In this document: positions 43,740 through 55,579 of the stretch, piece after piece
Layout of the letters: the number at the start of each line of letters is the position of its first letter
Position numbering within the stretch: the first letter of the stretch is position 1
DNA from: Cricetomys ansorgei
Lineage: Eukaryota; Chordata; Mammalia; Rodentia; Nesomyidae
Direction of reading: 5' to 3'
Assembly: GCA_026225945.1 (NCBI GenBank)
Contig: JAMJFZ010001258.1
Location: 8,160,001 to 8,224,000, forward strand
Length of the DNA stretch: 64,000 nucleotides
The notes under the pieces: model-generated
Told to the model about the DNA's origin: nothing
Database searches by the model: none
The model's input: the letters and a program-made list of their open reading frames with translations, nothing else
Made by a program: the position numbers and the translations under genes

Positions 43740-45015
43740 TTGGGAGGTGGTGTGGAATCCTACTGCAGTGGAAAGTTCGAAAGTTCTTGAAATCTATGAA
43801 GGTGATCCTAATGAGGGCTCCTAGTAATGAGGGATATTGAATCTCAGTTGACCATCTCTTGTTGCCAGGTGAGGCTTCCAGTGGATGGACAGGGTTGCAG
43901 TGAGTTGTTGGCCAGGGGTCCCATGGAAATCCCCAAACAGCCCAGGCTGATGCTAAGACAAAAGGTTGCTTTCCACAAACTGACAGTGGAGCCCCATTGT
44001 TGAAGACAACAATCACACAACTCATTGAACATAGAGAATCTGAGCTGGCACCTATGGGGTCTTAGCTCCTTTATTATGGGAAGATCCTTTGCAGGTAATG
44101 AAAGAGAAACATGGACTCCAACCCAGGCACAAAACCTTTGATCTACAATATGCCCTGCCCTGCATGATATACTAGGGCAATGGTGGCACAGAATTCATGG
44201 GACTGACCAACCAATACATGATTTGACCAAAGGCTCATGCCACAGGAAGGAACACACATCTGACACTGTTTGGGTATCCAAGACTAGAGACTAGATATCT
44301 CAGAGACCTAGGGTAAAACCAAAGACTTCTAGTCTAAAAACATCAAAAACAAAAAAAAAGATTCCTAATGATATTCTGCTAGACTCATAGATCAGTGCTT
44401 TATTCATTCATCATTTGAGAGGCTTCTCATGACAGCAGATGGGAACAGATGCAGAGACCCAGAGCTAGACATTATGTATGCAGATGGAGAGTCTGAATTG
44501 GGGGTCTCCATCAAATCCCTCCCCTCGGAGCTAAGGGAATCCTGCAGAACAGGAGGCAGAGTGTAAGAGCCAGAGGAGATGGGGGACACCAGGAGAAGAA
44601 AGCCCTCTGAATCAACTAAGCAAGGTGCATGTGAGCTCACAGAGACTGAAGTAGCAAACACAGGGCCTACACGGCTCTACACCAGGTCTTTTATGAATAT
44701 ATTATAGCAATTACTTAGTGCTTTTATGGAGTTTCTGGCTGTGAGAACAAGTAGGTTTCTAACTCTTCTGCCTGCTCTTGGTGCTCTTTTTCTGCTGTTA
44801 TGTTGCCATGTCCAACTTCAATAATACTGATTTTCCTTCATCTTATTATATTTTGTTAGGTCATGTTTGGTTGTTATCTCTTCTAGTGAGAGACAGAATG
44901 GGAGTGGATCCAGAGGGTAGGTGAGGTGAGGAGGAACTGGGAGCAGTAGAGAGAGGGGAAAGTATAATCAGGATATATTGTATGAGAAAATAATCTATTT
45001 TTAATAAAAGGAAAA
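43740..45015 (+). mobile_element. Rodent L1 3' UTR, sense (~1.3 kb)
   Basis: GAGGCTTCCAGTGGATGG, ACAATCACACAACTCATTG, AGATTCCTAATGATATTCTGC, TAGACTCATAGATCAGTGC, GAGAGGCTTCTCATGACAG, GATGGGAACAGATGCAGAGAC, AACTAAGCAAGGTGC and ATATTATAGCAATTACTTAG occur in order. It ends GAGGAACTGGGAGCAG, AATCAGGATATATTGTATG, AGAAAATAATC. This is an Lx-like 3' UTR with no ORF2. It sits directly upstream of another sense L1. Confidence 0.85.
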
Positions 45016-45159
45016 TATTCTGTTAATTCTAGAAGAAATAAGAGAAAACAGAGTATTTAGAAAATAAAAATATTAAGATAGTAGATTTAAGCAGAATATT
45101 GATAATTAAGTGACATAACCATAATTAAATCGTAGCTATCATAGAACTGTATTTATAAA

Positions 45160-47714
45160 GAAATACACCAACAAACTGAATGCAAGAATACATCAAAAAG
45201 ATCATTCATCACAATCAAGTAGTCTTCATCTCAAAGATTCAGGGAGGGTTTAACATATATAAATTGATAAATGTAATCCAACATATAAACAAGCCTGAAA
45301 GACGAAAACCACATGATCATCTCATTAGGTACAGAAAAGGCTGTTGGTGAGACCCAACACCTTTTCATTATAAAAGTCCTGGAGAATCAAGGGACATACC
45401 TCAATACAATAAATGTGATTTACAAGAAGTCCACAGCCAACATCAACCTAAAAGGAGACAAACTCAAACATTTCACTAAAACAAGGAACAAGACAAAGTT
45501 GCCCACTCTCTCAATACCTATTTGATATAGTACTTGAAGTCCCAGCTAGAGCAATAGGACAACTAAAGGAGATCAAGGGGATGCAAATGGGAAAGGAAGA
45601 AGTCGAAGTGCTGTTATTTGCAGATGGTATGTTTGTATACAAGTGACTCTAAAAATTAAACCTGGAAACTCCTACAGCCAATAAACACTGTCATCAAAGT
45701 GACAGGATGCAAAATGAACTCACAAAAATCACAAGCATTCCTATATGCATATGATAATTAGACTGAGAAAGAATCAGGGAAATAACACCTTTTACAATAG
45801 CCTCAAAAACATAAAATATCTTGAGGCAACTCTACTCAAGTAAGAAAAGACTTGTATAACAAAAAGTTCAAGTTTTTGAAGAAGGAAATTGAAGAAGATA
45901 TCAGAAGATGGAAAGATCTTCCCCGCTCATGGATTGGTAGAGTTAATATAGAAAAAATGGTCATCCTACCAAAAGCAATTTACAGACTCAATTCAATCCC
46001 AATCAAAATCACAACATAATTCTTCACATATTTTATTTTCTGATCAGAACCCTGAGATCACAAGCACTAAGATCAACAATAAGTGGGACCTCATGAAACT
46101 GAAAAGTTTCTATAAGGCAAAGGACACTGTCATTCTGACAAAGGGGTAGCGTACAGAATGGGCAAAATATTTACCAATTACGTATCCAATAGAGGGCTAA
46201 TATCAAAGATGCATCAAGAGAACAAACAATTCTACTTAAAAATAATGTACTGATCTAAATAAACAGAGAAATTTCAAAACAGGAAACTCAAATGGCTGAG
46301 AAACAGTTAACGATGCTCACTGATGGATGAATAAAGAAATACGAAACATTTATACAATGGGTTCTTACTTGGCTGTCAAAAACTGAAGTCATGAAATCTG
46401 CAGGCAAATGGACAGAGCTTTAAAAAACCATCCTGAGTGAGGTAATTCAGATACTTTTGATTATTTTAAGATAAATATGGTATGTATTCATTTATATGTG
46501 GCTGTTAGCTCCTTGACAGTACTTGAGTGGCCAAGATCCTGAGGCAAGGAACCTGGGGGAAAAACCAAATACTTTGTTCCACTAAAGGAACATAGCAACA
46601 AAATGACTTCTAAAGCCATTCTGCTATACCCCTCTACCAAGATCTTGTTCAGACATCATCAGAGGAATTTTCTTCTACAGGAGATGGAAAAAATATAAAG
46701 GCCCACAGTCAGAGAGCGAGAGAACTTGGAGCGCTTGGTCCTAAGTGGGATGTCTCTGTCACCCCCCACACCCCACATCAGAGAACCCTGTGGAAGAGGA
46801 GGCAGAAGGATTGTAAGAGCCAGAGGTAAAAGACCTCAAGGAAACATGGTCCTGTAAACACAGAAGAACAGTCACACATATGAACTCACAAAGACTGTGA
46901 CAGCATGCACAGTGCCTTCATGGGTCTGTGACAGATGGTCCAGTGCTGAGAGGAAAGGTGGACACAAGCCCACATCCCTAACCCAGGAGCTCTCTCAAAC
47001 TGATAACCACTTGCAAATGATAAAAAATAATGTTTCCAATGGAGTCTCACTGAGTATACAAGCCACTCTTAAGGGCAGGTCACATGACTGGGAGAAGATG
47101 TCCAATACACAGTGAACTCAATGGTATTTTTGAAGGTTTTTTTTTTTTTCCTTGTCTCATAATGCTTTGTCTGGCCATTTTTTCTTTTTTCTTACTCTAC
47201 AGGTCTTTTGCTCATATATTTTGGTTCCTATTTTATGTTTTTAGGGAATTTTTTTAAGCAGGTCAATGTATGTATGTTTCTGGTCTCTATGTGCTTTCTG
47301 TGTTTTTTGTTTTTGGGGGGTTTTTTTTGGCTCTTTGTTTTGTCCTAATCACGTTTGTGTGTTTTTATTTTATCTTGCTTATCATTATTATTCTCTTTTT
47401 TAGAGGCCTGTTTATTTTCTAATGAGAGAGAACAAGAAAGCACCTGGACTTGGTGTGAGGGGAAGATCTAGGAGGAGTTGGGGGAGGGGCGAGACACAAT
47501 CAAAATGTGTTGTATGAAAATAATCTACTTTTGCTCCTTTTTTTTGTTTGTTTTTTTCAAGACAAGATTTTTCTGTTGTAACTCTGGCTGTCCTAGAACT
47601 CATTCTGTAGACCAGGCTAGCCTGGAATTCATAGAGATCCTCCTGTCTCTGCCACAGGAGTGCTGGGATTAAAGGTATGCACTAGCACCACCTGGCTGAA
47701 AATAATCTATTTTT
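45160..47714 (+). pseudogene. 5'-truncated L1 with decayed ORF2 and 3' UTR
   Basis: 45160-46020 matches L1 ORF2 reverse-transcriptase sequence at the nucleotide level (ACACCAACAAACTGAATGC, ATCAAAAAGATCATTCATC, CACATGATCATCTCATTAGG, GAAGTGCTGTTATTTGCAGATG for the FADD-like region), broken by stops and indels. An internal deletion at about 46020-46050 joins it to the ORF2 3' part (AATAAGTGGGACCTCATG, AGGCAAAGGACACTGTC, AGAGGGCTAATATCAAAG). The 3' UTR runs to GGAGGAGTTGGGGGAGGGGC, AATCAAAATGTGTTGTATG, AAAATAATC. Not capable of encoding a working protein. Confidence 0.9.
47534..47696 (-). mobile_element. B1 SINE, antisense, nested in the L1 tail
   Basis: T-rich tail, then TTGTAACTCTGGCTGTCCTAG, GACCAGGCTAGCCTGG, TCCTGTCTCTGCCACAGG and GGGATTAAAGGTATGC. 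Flanking copies TGAAAATAATCTACTTTTG (47515-47533) and TGAAAATAATCTATTTTTA (47697-47715) are a long target duplication cut from the L1 end itself, giving a clear order of insertion. Confidence 0.95.
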
Positions 47715-47729
47715 AATTAAAATATAAAA

Positions 47730-47975
47730 GAAGATACAGAGACCAGTGAGACAGATCAGCAGGTAAAGGCCCTTGCTGCCAAGGCTGATGACTTGAGTTA
47801 GGTTCTTGGGATTAACAGGGTTTCGGCAAAGAACAAACTTCTTCCTATAATCTGTTGTCTGACACCTGGGCTGTGCTGAATTTGCAGGTGCACGAGTGTC
47901 ACAAGCACACCCACATGCATGCACATACACAAACACACATGCAACAATCACACAAATAAATAAGTGTAATAAAAA
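47730..47975 (+). mobile_element. tRNA-derived (B2-superfamily/B4-like) SINE, sense
   Basis: GAGACAGATCAGCAGGTAAAGG, CCTTGCTGCCAAGGCTGATG, ACTTGAGTTAGGTTC, TGCAGGTGCACGAGTG and a CA-rich region end in AAATAAATAAGTGTAATAAAAAG. The head is tRNA-like and the tail matches this rodent SINE group. Exact subfamily not assigned. Confidence 0.7.
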
Positions 47976-48925
47976 GAAGATCCAGCTGTGGTCACATGGC
48001 TCATAAGAAATTTGTTATGAAAATGACTTGGATATTCAGTGAATTAGTAGAATGTATAAATGTTCTTATCACAAAGAAATAGTAGCCTAGCGGGATGAAA
48101 CTTTTAGGGGCAGAACCTGTACTGATGGCATTGACTTTTGGATGGCTTAACAGGTGCATATTGTTCCCCAACCCATCTGCTTATAAACATGAAAGATGAA
48201 CAACTTATTTATGCCAAAGAAATGACACAATTAGGCTTAAGAAGGCACTGAATACTGCCCATGCCACCTGGTAAATGTAACGAGAAAATGCATACAAGTC
48301 ATGCAATGTAATAAACCGCACATGTGACTATGTAACATCAGAACAGCCTCTAGAAGCATAGAGCAAGGGACACTTGGAGAGATGGAAAAAAATGTCACAA
48401 GGATAAAGGTTTACGTCATCAATAAGCTCTCACAATCTTAAAAGTGCATGTATAATCACAAGAGTTCTATGGTTCATGAAGAAAAATGGGTAAACCTATG
48501 CTAATTCTTGGAAATTAACATTTGTTCAATGATTTTTTTTTACCAAGAAGTGGTAATAATAGAGAAGATTATATTTTAGAAAGAAGATATAACAACACTC
48601 TCATCAGTTTGGAGGGCTGCGAGTTGCAGAGCTCAGCACTCAGTGAAAGCGTAACCAGTCCCTTCAAATACCCCAGGGGCTCTTAGGATGAACCACAAAC
48701 CAGGGCACAAATAGTTTTTAATGCACATCGTGAACATTGAAGTTGTGCCTGTTCTCTGACTACAGAACAAGTAAATTAGAAAGATAAGTAGGGTGTCTTT
48801 GAAACTTGTAACTAAGCTAAATAACTAACTGGGTGACCAGTCACTCATCAGGTAGAGGATTTTTAACTGAATAGAAAACAAAACAAAGCTCCAAACTGTG
48901 AGGACTAAGTAAAGCGCTGGTGTGC
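47976..48925. other. Single-copy DNA, nothing recognised
   Basis: No repeat or gene identified. Confidence 0.4.
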
Positions 48926-48929
48926 ACGC

Positions 48930-49100
48930 AGCCGCAGTCTGCTCTTTGCATGGATGTGAAATGTCCAATTCCCTTCAGCTCCTGCCTCTGTGATTCCCTG
49001 CTATGGACTGTATCCTGGAACTGTGGGAGAAAATAAACACTGTCTCCTTTAAGTTGTTTTTCTCAGGGTGTTTTATCATAGCAACTGGAAAAGAAAGTAA
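48930..49100 (+). mobile_element. MaLR LTR 3' end (ORR1/MT-like), sense
   Basis: CTCCTGCCTCTGTGATTCCC, TGCTATGGACTGTATCCTGG, AACTGTGGGAGAAAATAAAC, ACTGTCTCCTTTAAGTTG, TTTTTCTCAGGGTGTTTTATC and ATAGCAACTGGAAAAGAAAG match the terminal part of rodent MaLR LTRs, including the AATAAA polyadenylation signal. Confidence 0.8.
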
Positions 49101-49107
49101 GACAGCT

Positions 49108-49215
49108 TGTCACTCTAGTTCCAAGGGCCCCAAAGTCTACAAGCCTGCAGAGGCTTGCGCACCTGCAGGCACATGTGCACAAACACATATGAATCAAATC
49201 AATCTTCAAAAGCAA
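49108..49215 (+). mobile_element. B3-type SINE 3' fragment, sense
   Basis: CACTCTAGTTCCAAGGGCCCC, GCAGAGGCTTGCGCACC, TGCAGGCACATGTGC and AATCAATCTTCAAAAGC resemble the 3' half of B3 (GTTCCAGGGGATCTGATG ... GCACGCACATGGTGC ... AAATCTT). Confidence 0.5.
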
Positions 49216-49414
49216 AGTGGAGAGTGATTGAGGAATAAAGACACTGCTGTGCTCATACAAGCAAATGCACAGGTGCTCACACACACAAAGACGTTTTTTC
49301 AGAAGCCTGGGCAAATGGAATGAATGAAAATATTAGCTGAAGTCAATGGAATTCTGAACAGTAAAAAACAATAGAGAAAGTGTAAAATAAACCAAGCCAA
49401 TATTTATTCTTTTA

Positions 49415-49500
49415 TACAGAGAGTGAGAGGAGGGGAGGGAGGGAGCAAGGGAGGGAGGGAGAGTGAGAGATAGAGAGAGAGGAGAGAGAGAGAGAGGGGA
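49415..49500. repeat. Polypurine GAGG/GA tract
   Basis: About 85 bp of purines only apart from two CA/T interruptions: GGGAGG units followed by (GA)n. Confidence 0.95.
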
Positions 49501-49639
49501 GCTGGCTGAAGAGCATCTACTCTCCAAGTTTGGGATATCTGAGAATCAAAATAGTTGAGTTTAATCATGAATTATGAACCATTAAATGTAAGAGATCAGA
49601 ATTCCGTATTGATAAGAGACAGATTAGCACAATGAAAAG

Positions 49640-50045
49640 TTGGAAAGAGGGCTCAATCAGGAAATTGCTTCATATGCAAGTGCGTGTGAGGAGCTGAGTT
49701 TTGTCTCTTGAACCCACACAGAACATCTTAGGTGAGGTGGCCTGTGCTCATACTCTCAGCACTGGGAATACACAGAAGAGTGGATTCCTGGGACATACTT
49801 GCCAGCCAGCATAGCCTACTCAGTGAATAGAAGACCAAAGAGAAAACTTATCTCAAAAAAATTGGGTAGCACCTGAGGGGTGAAACCCAAGGTTGACTTT
49901 GTCATATACAAGCCTGTGCACACATATGTATGTACGCACCCTTCTACATGTATACCTGTATTCATACCCACACATGAACCCATACACACACAAACCAATA
50001 CACACATCCATGCATGCAGAACATTCATATGTATGTAAATAAAAA
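49640..50045 (+). mobile_element. B4 SINE, sense, full-length
   Basis: Degenerate ID head (GGAAAGAGGGCTCAATC, TCTCTTGAACCCACAC), B1 body (TAGGTGAGGTGGCCTGTGC, CATACTCTCAGCACTGGG, GCCAGCCAGCATAGCC, AAAACTTATCTCAAAAAAATTG), linker GGGTAGCACCTGAGGGG with CCCAAGGTTGACTTTG, then a CA-rich tail ending GTAAATAAAAATC. Confidence 0.85.
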
Positions 50046-50490
50046 TCTTTGCTAATAACAGAATGTTGGGAATTGGCCAGTGATTGAGGAGGTGATCCTC
50101 GAGTTAGGGAAAAATAATTTGCCAATCAGTGCAATAAACATTGCACCAGGCAAGAATTATCAATGGCTGTTAAATCTAAGGGGAAATTTTGATGATGGAT
50201 AAGATATTTGCATGGTCATAAAGTGTCTTCCCAGAGACTGTTTCTTAGTTACCAGAGGGGAATACACTAATAATTAAATTGGAGAAATTTGGCAGCCCCT
50301 GGACTAGGTAATGTAAATTAATATCCTCCAGGTCAGGTAGATGAAGGACACAGTACTGTTCCAATATTATTAACTAAGGATAAATAACTTTAGTCATGAT
50401 AAAATATCCAAAAGTTACAACTTGAGAAACATTCATTTTTAAGATATCAGAGTCATTAAAGACAATGATTATGAGAATATTGTTGATTTT
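50046..50490. other. Single-copy DNA, nothing recognised
   Basis: AT-rich with no gene or repeat identified. Confidence 0.4.
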
Positions 50491-50492
50491 AA

Positions 50493-50850
50493 AAGACTGT
50501 GTTAGAATAAACGCTTGCATCTCCCGTAAGTTCTTTTTGAAATTTCAGTCCCTAAAGGTGATGGTATTAGGAGGTCTGGATTTTGTAGATGCAGTTTGAT
50601 AAATCATCATCGAGGGTGGATCCCCTAAGAATGCTATTTGTGCCCTTATCAGAGTCCCAAGAGAAGCTGGTTCATCCCTCCCTCGTGTGGGCACCACACA
50701 GCACGAAGATCGTTATATGTGAACAGGAAAGTAGGAAAGTGTCTTGGCCTTGAACTTCCCAGAGCACAGATCTGTGAAATAAATGCCTTTATGCTTCCCA
50801 GATTGTGGCATTTTATTATAACAGCTGAGCTGGTGGCTGTGAGGCCCCGC
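50493..50850 (+). mobile_element. MaLR LTR (MST/MLT1 group), sense
   Basis: CTAAAGGTGATGGTATTAGGAG, TCATCGAGGGTGGATCCCC, AATGCTATTTGTGCCC, TTATCAGAGTCCCAAGAG, TTGGCCTTGAACTTCCCAGAG, GAAATAAATGCC and TGTGGCATTTTATTATAACAG are in the order of the ancient MaLR LTR (AAGGTGATGGTATTAGGAGG ... CTTGGACTTCCCAG ... AATAAA ... GGTATTTTGTTATAGCAG). Confidence 0.85.
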
Positions 50851-51178
50851 TGGAGGAAATAGCAAGCATACGGAAGTGGCTTTGGTAACAAGTAGAGGAT
50901 ATTAAGAAAGAAAATCGGACCCCACGGGCATCTCGTTGAAGAACAGAATTGACATTTGGATACTCGTCTTTCTTTCATGATGGGCTTATTTCAATGCTTC
51001 TCCTGTTTAGATTATGTTAAATTTATTTTTAATGGAAAGCTGTGTGGCTTTTAGTTAACTTAGGAACCGTCATTCTGTCCACTCTCTACCTCACATTTCC
51101 TTGTTAATTTTTTTTTCTCAACCATTCTTGAGAAGAATGAATCTTTAAAAGTTTTCTATTATCGTGAAAATACGAAAC

Positions 51179-51306
51179 TGGGTTGGAGGCATTTGGGGAG
51201 TGGAGGCCAAAGGATCAAGAGTTCAAAGCCAGGTTTGGCTCTATAGAGAGCGGGGGCTAGGCTGACTACAAGAGACCATGCCTCAAAAAAAGAAAGAAAA
51301 AAGACA
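51179..51306 (+). mobile_element. Old B1-family SINE, sense
   Basis: GGGTTGGAGGCATTTGGGG, GTGGAGGCCAAAGGATCAAG, GTTCAAAGCCAGGTTTGGCTC and GAGACCATGCCTCAAAAAA, with an A-rich tail. Diverged copy. Confidence 0.65.
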
Positions 51307-51309
51307 AAA

Positions 51310-52835
51310 GTATGAATACCAAGAAGGCAAATTACTGTTGCCTCAGAAGAATGAGGTGAGATCCACAGTGTACAAGGGATTTTCAGAGTTGATGAGCAAT
51401 GTCGGATGAAGGATTGCCGTCATCACTCCTCTCCGGAAATAAATACCATAGATCCCAGCTCACTGACATACACCTGCTGTTCATTGGCAGCACATGTCAA
51501 CGTGCCTATTCCAGCTCACACTCTACTGAGACAGCAGCAGGGCAGTCTCCTTCCTGAGATTGCTTATTTTGTGTGGTGATCATAGAACAAACAGAGTACG
51601 TTTGCTGAAAGCTACAAGCTAATTTGATGGTTTCTCTCCTTTTGAAGGAACTTTCCTGATGCCTTTATTTTGCCATGGTCTGAAGCCTATCAGTAGATTG
51701 CATTTGGGAAAAAAATACATATTAATGTGCTCAGTGAGTAACTTGGGTAAACCGTGTTTATCTTCTTTCACCAAAAGCTAATGGGCATGCACTTTCTAAT
51801 CTGAAGAATTTAGTCGGAGGAGGTGGTTATTACAATGGCAGGACTTGGATTGTATCTGCCACATGTACTTTTCTGTACTTCCAGGAGAGTGATAACTTTT
51901 AATATATCCAACTCATAGACTTGTTCAATTGGCAGCTTCCTGGATTATTGATTTCAGCTTAATTTGCCTTGGCGTCCGCAGGGTCAGCCTCACAATCCTG
52001 GGGCCGAGGTAGCTATTTAGAAGGTCCCTACATTTGGTTTAATACTTTCAAGGCAGCACTTTCTGGCTTAAATTTTTTCTCATACATTCTAGACAAGAAG
52101 CTCTGAATTTTAATTCTTCATTGGTTCCTGCCAGGTATGTAGCCAAACTGGGGTGTTATCAAGACTGCTGAGGGATTCTCTCAGACTGGGAAGGGTCAAG
52201 AAAGGAAAGGAAGGCAGAGCTTGGCTGCAAGTTAACTGTGTAACCTACAGTAAGGCTGGTTATTGGTTTATCTAATGGACATAAATAAATGAATGAATAA
52301 AATAGCTCCCACACCAACTTGCAAATTCTTATAACACTTAAACAAAATGATGCGCATAAAGACATAATGTGAGTGATAATCAATGTGTATATTTTAGCAA
52401 CTGTACACTTATTCCGAGTTTACAGGCATGAAGTCAAGTCACACTGTTGAGCAAGTTCATCAGTATTAATGTCTTTGCAGCTGAAATGCATCCCAGGAGA
52501 GGAAAATCATCTAATCCCAGTTTACCTGCAAAAGATTTCTATTTGTTGAGATATGAACCCCAGAATTTGGACCTTGTAATGTTATTATTTCAATTCACTT
52601 ATTTACCTGACAAATTATTAAGCCTGATCTCAATGGAGGAAGATGCCGTTTTGCTAATGGTGACTTTAGATGAAGTCTTTGAATTTATGTTAAGTGTGAA
52701 AAAATGAGAACCTTCAGCTGTGCCAGTCGGAAAACTCACCTTTATAAAGTGCCTACCTAATGGGAAGCATTATTACTATTACTATTTTAAAGTCTTTTAT
52801 CATTTATTATATATTGTTATTTTGTGAATTCTCCT
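51310..52835. other. Single-copy DNA, 51.6-52.03 kb conserved-looking
   Basis: No rodent repeat recognised. 51590-52030 contains TAAT-rich and E-box-like words with little decay and may be a non-coding conserved element (inference). The plus frame at 52447-52707 has 86 codons with no recognised domain and falls within chance length. Confidence 0.35.
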
Positions 52836-52837
52836 CT

Positions 52838-52876
52838 TTCTCTCTCCCTTCCTCTCTCTCTCTCTCTCTCTCTCTG
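52838..52876. repeat. (CT)n tract
   Basis: About 38 bp of CT-rich sequence. Confidence 0.95.
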
Positions 52877-52884
52877 TCTATACC

Positions 52885-52985
52885 TCAACTGAAATCTTTG
52901 CAGTCACAGACTGTGGCTCACTTTTCAGTTCCCTACAGATTTTCACATAGCACCTGATCACTCAATAGATAGGTTCATGAAAACC
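52885..52985 (+). repeat. L2-type relic
   Basis: TTTTCAGTTCCCTACAGATT, CACATAGCACCTGATCACTC and AATAGATAGGTTCATGAA resemble the mammal-wide L2-type tail (...CCTGGCACATAGTAGGTGCTCAATAAA...). Confidence 0.4.
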
Positions 52986-52989
52986 ATTT

Positions 52990-54450
52990 CTTGATTGATT
53001 TCTTGATAGAGATGAAATTAAAAAGTCAGTTCAGCTCTGTCAACATTATTTAAAAACTCGAAGGTTGCGTCTTGGCAGACTCACTAAAGTTTTATGAGCA
53101 TTGACTCATCTGTGTCTAGGCTATGGACATTGTTTTCAATAATCTGACCATGGAACTCATCAACAAGGGACTTCGTCTTGAAGGACAGGTGCATTTGTTT
53201 TAACCATCCCACATGGCACGTGACTTGGAGAAAAAAGCTGTGTAAATGTGGAGGACAGTACCTGGGTATCATCTCATAAGAAGTAATGTAGGTATCATAT
53301 TCTATAAACTGGGTACATTGGATGAATGTGGAAAAGTATTATTTAAGAGATTGGTACCTGGTCCCAGAAATCCAAATTGGAATACAGAAGGGACCCAGCA
53401 GTCATTTGGCAACATCAGAAAACGTGCTCCTAGAGTGGACGACTCTAATGGTCTGAACTGGATCATGCTGTTTGGGAAAGGCTAACAAAAATGGCCTCAT
53501 TTTAATTAAAGTTCACCTGGCTTGGGGAGGAATAAGTAGAAAGGATGAAAACACATGACGCTTTTCTCTTTTAAGTCTGTGTTTATTATAGATCTGGAAG
53601 AGATTTGAACATATGAAGGGGAGACCATAGAGTCCAATGGTGACGGAATTATAGAGATGTCAAGCTTGGGATGTCAGCCAAAGTGGATGGAACTCTTGTT
53701 CTCCATTGATACGGAATTGCTGTGTGAGTTTCACCTGTTATCCACACTGAATGGGAGGCTCCAAGTCATGCTGTGTAGCCATTTTCTAAAAGCACACGTA
53801 ACAGTAGTCCTACCATGTATAATTGCATAATCCTCTACTTTTGATGTTCGGATGGGAATTTGCAACTTGTTTCTAGCCAGTAGATTTTGTCAAGCAAAAG
53901 AAATATATGGATGTCATGATGGTTTCGAGTCGCATTTTGTTTAGACAATGATTTATTATGGTTTATCTGAAGGTATTGGACTTAGTGATATGTAAATTTT
54001 TCAGAAGAAGGATACGGCCTTCCGGAGGGCTTGAGGAAGTAAATAGGAAGTAATCATATTGAGAAGTATGCACAGCACAGAAGCATTGTCCAACTCTAGA
54101 CTTGAAGCATTCTAGACAGGAGCATCAGAGGGCCAGGTCTCCAGCTACAGAACTGCAGGGAGAGGTGATCTGAGTAAGCATGGTCTCCTTTAATCATCTG
54201 TATATGTGAGACTTCACACAGACACATACATGCCTTTTGGACCCCTTTGGGATAAGGAACTCTGGCAATCAAGTCCAGACCTTACTTAGATTAACTATGC
54301 ATTATGAATTCTGATAATCTGTGATATAGTCAGAGAAATGAATGAGGTGTTTTAAAAAGGCAATATGATGAGGCAGGAATTACTCCAGGGTCGACCACCC
54401 AGCTGACAGGGTCTTGCCCCCTCTTTTTTGCATCATATAGGCATATATAT
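52990..54450. other. Single-copy DNA, nothing recognised
   Basis: No coding exon or recognisable repeat. The plus frame at 53246-53485 is undistinguished. Confidence 0.4.
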
Positions 54451-54454
54451 ATTT

Positions 54455-54700
54455 GTAATTTTTTAAAATTGAAAGTAGTTTTTTTCATATAATATACTCT
54501 GATTATTATTTACCCTCTCCTAATTCCTCCTTCTTTCTCTCCCACCCAAATTCACACCCTTTCTTTTTCTCTTGTACGTGTGTAAATTCTTAATTGAGGA
54601 CTTCAGATGCCCACAGCAGCTTACTGTTGTCTCTTCTTTTGTGTTAGAGCTGCTCTGTCTCATCTTAGTGCTTATTCTATGATTTGACGCTTTGTTTCTC
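54455..54700 (-). mobile_element. Rodent L1 3' end, antisense
   Basis: TTTTTTTCATATAATATACTC, TGATTATTATTTACCCTCTCC, TAATTCCTCCTTC, TCTCCCACCCAAATTCACACC and CTTTCTTTTTCTCTTGTA match the antisense Lx-like 3' UTR end. Confidence 0.75.
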
Positions 54701-54746
54701 ATTCTTTGTTATTTTATTATACATTCTGTGACTCAGACCCAAATTT

Positions 54747-54842
54747 CCTTCCTCCTTTCTTTCCTTCCTTCCTTCCTTCTTTTCTTCCTTCCTTCTTTCT
54801 TTCCTCCCTCCCTCCCTTTCTTTCTCCCTTCTTTTCTTCCTT
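54747..54842. repeat. (CTTC/TTCC)n polypyrimidine tract
   Basis: About 95 bp with only pyrimidines, mixing TTCC, CTTT and CCCT units. It may form triplex (H-DNA). The plus-strand frame across it is low complexity. Confidence 0.95.
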
Positions 54843-54849
54843 GTTCATC

Positions 54850-55578
54850 TACAGAAGTAATGAAAAATAAGACTAGGAAATTATCAAGATTGTCTTATAT
54901 TCCAAATCACTGGCTATTAGGCTCCCAGATAGTTTAGAAGTGTATTCCTCAGTGTCTTTGCAGTTGAGAGAGCTAGAGAGTTGGAGGAAAGCATGCACCT
55001 ACGAAAGGTAAAAGCAGCAGTTGTCCAGGCAAGTGAAACAGGCTGAGTTTTCAAGCAGTTTAAATCAGAGGTCAAGGGAGACACAGGATCCCAAATCTTG
55101 ACAGGTAATAAATCAAGCCTACATGTCAGCTATCCACAATGAATTGGATTTAGAAAAAAAGAGCTCTCTTGGCCAGGAACATCTGACATGCAGCAGGCCC
55201 TTCACGGCAGACTCGCAGACACCTGACAGCCATAGCTCTGACATGCTTCTTCAAAGCTGGACACGTTGGCCAACAGTTCAAAATTTAACAGGTTTCCAGC
55301 TTTAGGGAGTTGTTTCCCTTTCTTGTTTACAAAGACAATCACCGTTGTTCAGTGATGGGATGGAGATAAAGCCATCGCGGAGGCCGTAATCGGAGTACAT
55401 CGAAGTCTTTCTGTTGAACGACCGTGTTGCTGACTTCATTACCATTTTCAAAGTGTATTTTAAGTATTTATCTTGATCTCATGACCTCAAAGCAACTGAC
55501 TTCTTTGCATTCTTTACCATTTTTGTTCAGAGGTCATAACTTTTGCATTATTTTACATGCATTAATATCATGTTTTAT
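54850..55578. other. Single-copy DNA, nothing recognised
   Basis: No gene or repeat identified. A CpG-bearing patch (GCCATCGCGGAGGCCG, ATCGGAGTACATCG) lies at about 55371-55403. Confidence 0.4.
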
Positions 55579-55579
55579 A

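Noticed and set aside
45313..45525. Short intact-looking frame within L1
   Set aside because: It is a fragment of decayed L1 ORF2, broken before and after, and not an independent gene.
51481..51502. U6-like word GGCAGCACATG
   Set aside because: Only about 11 bases resemble U6 snRNA and the following sequence does not. Too short to call an snRNA pseudogene.
52447..52707. 86-codon plus-strand frame with acidic C-terminal half
   Set aside because: No homology recognised and length within chance. No upstream promoter or splice context.
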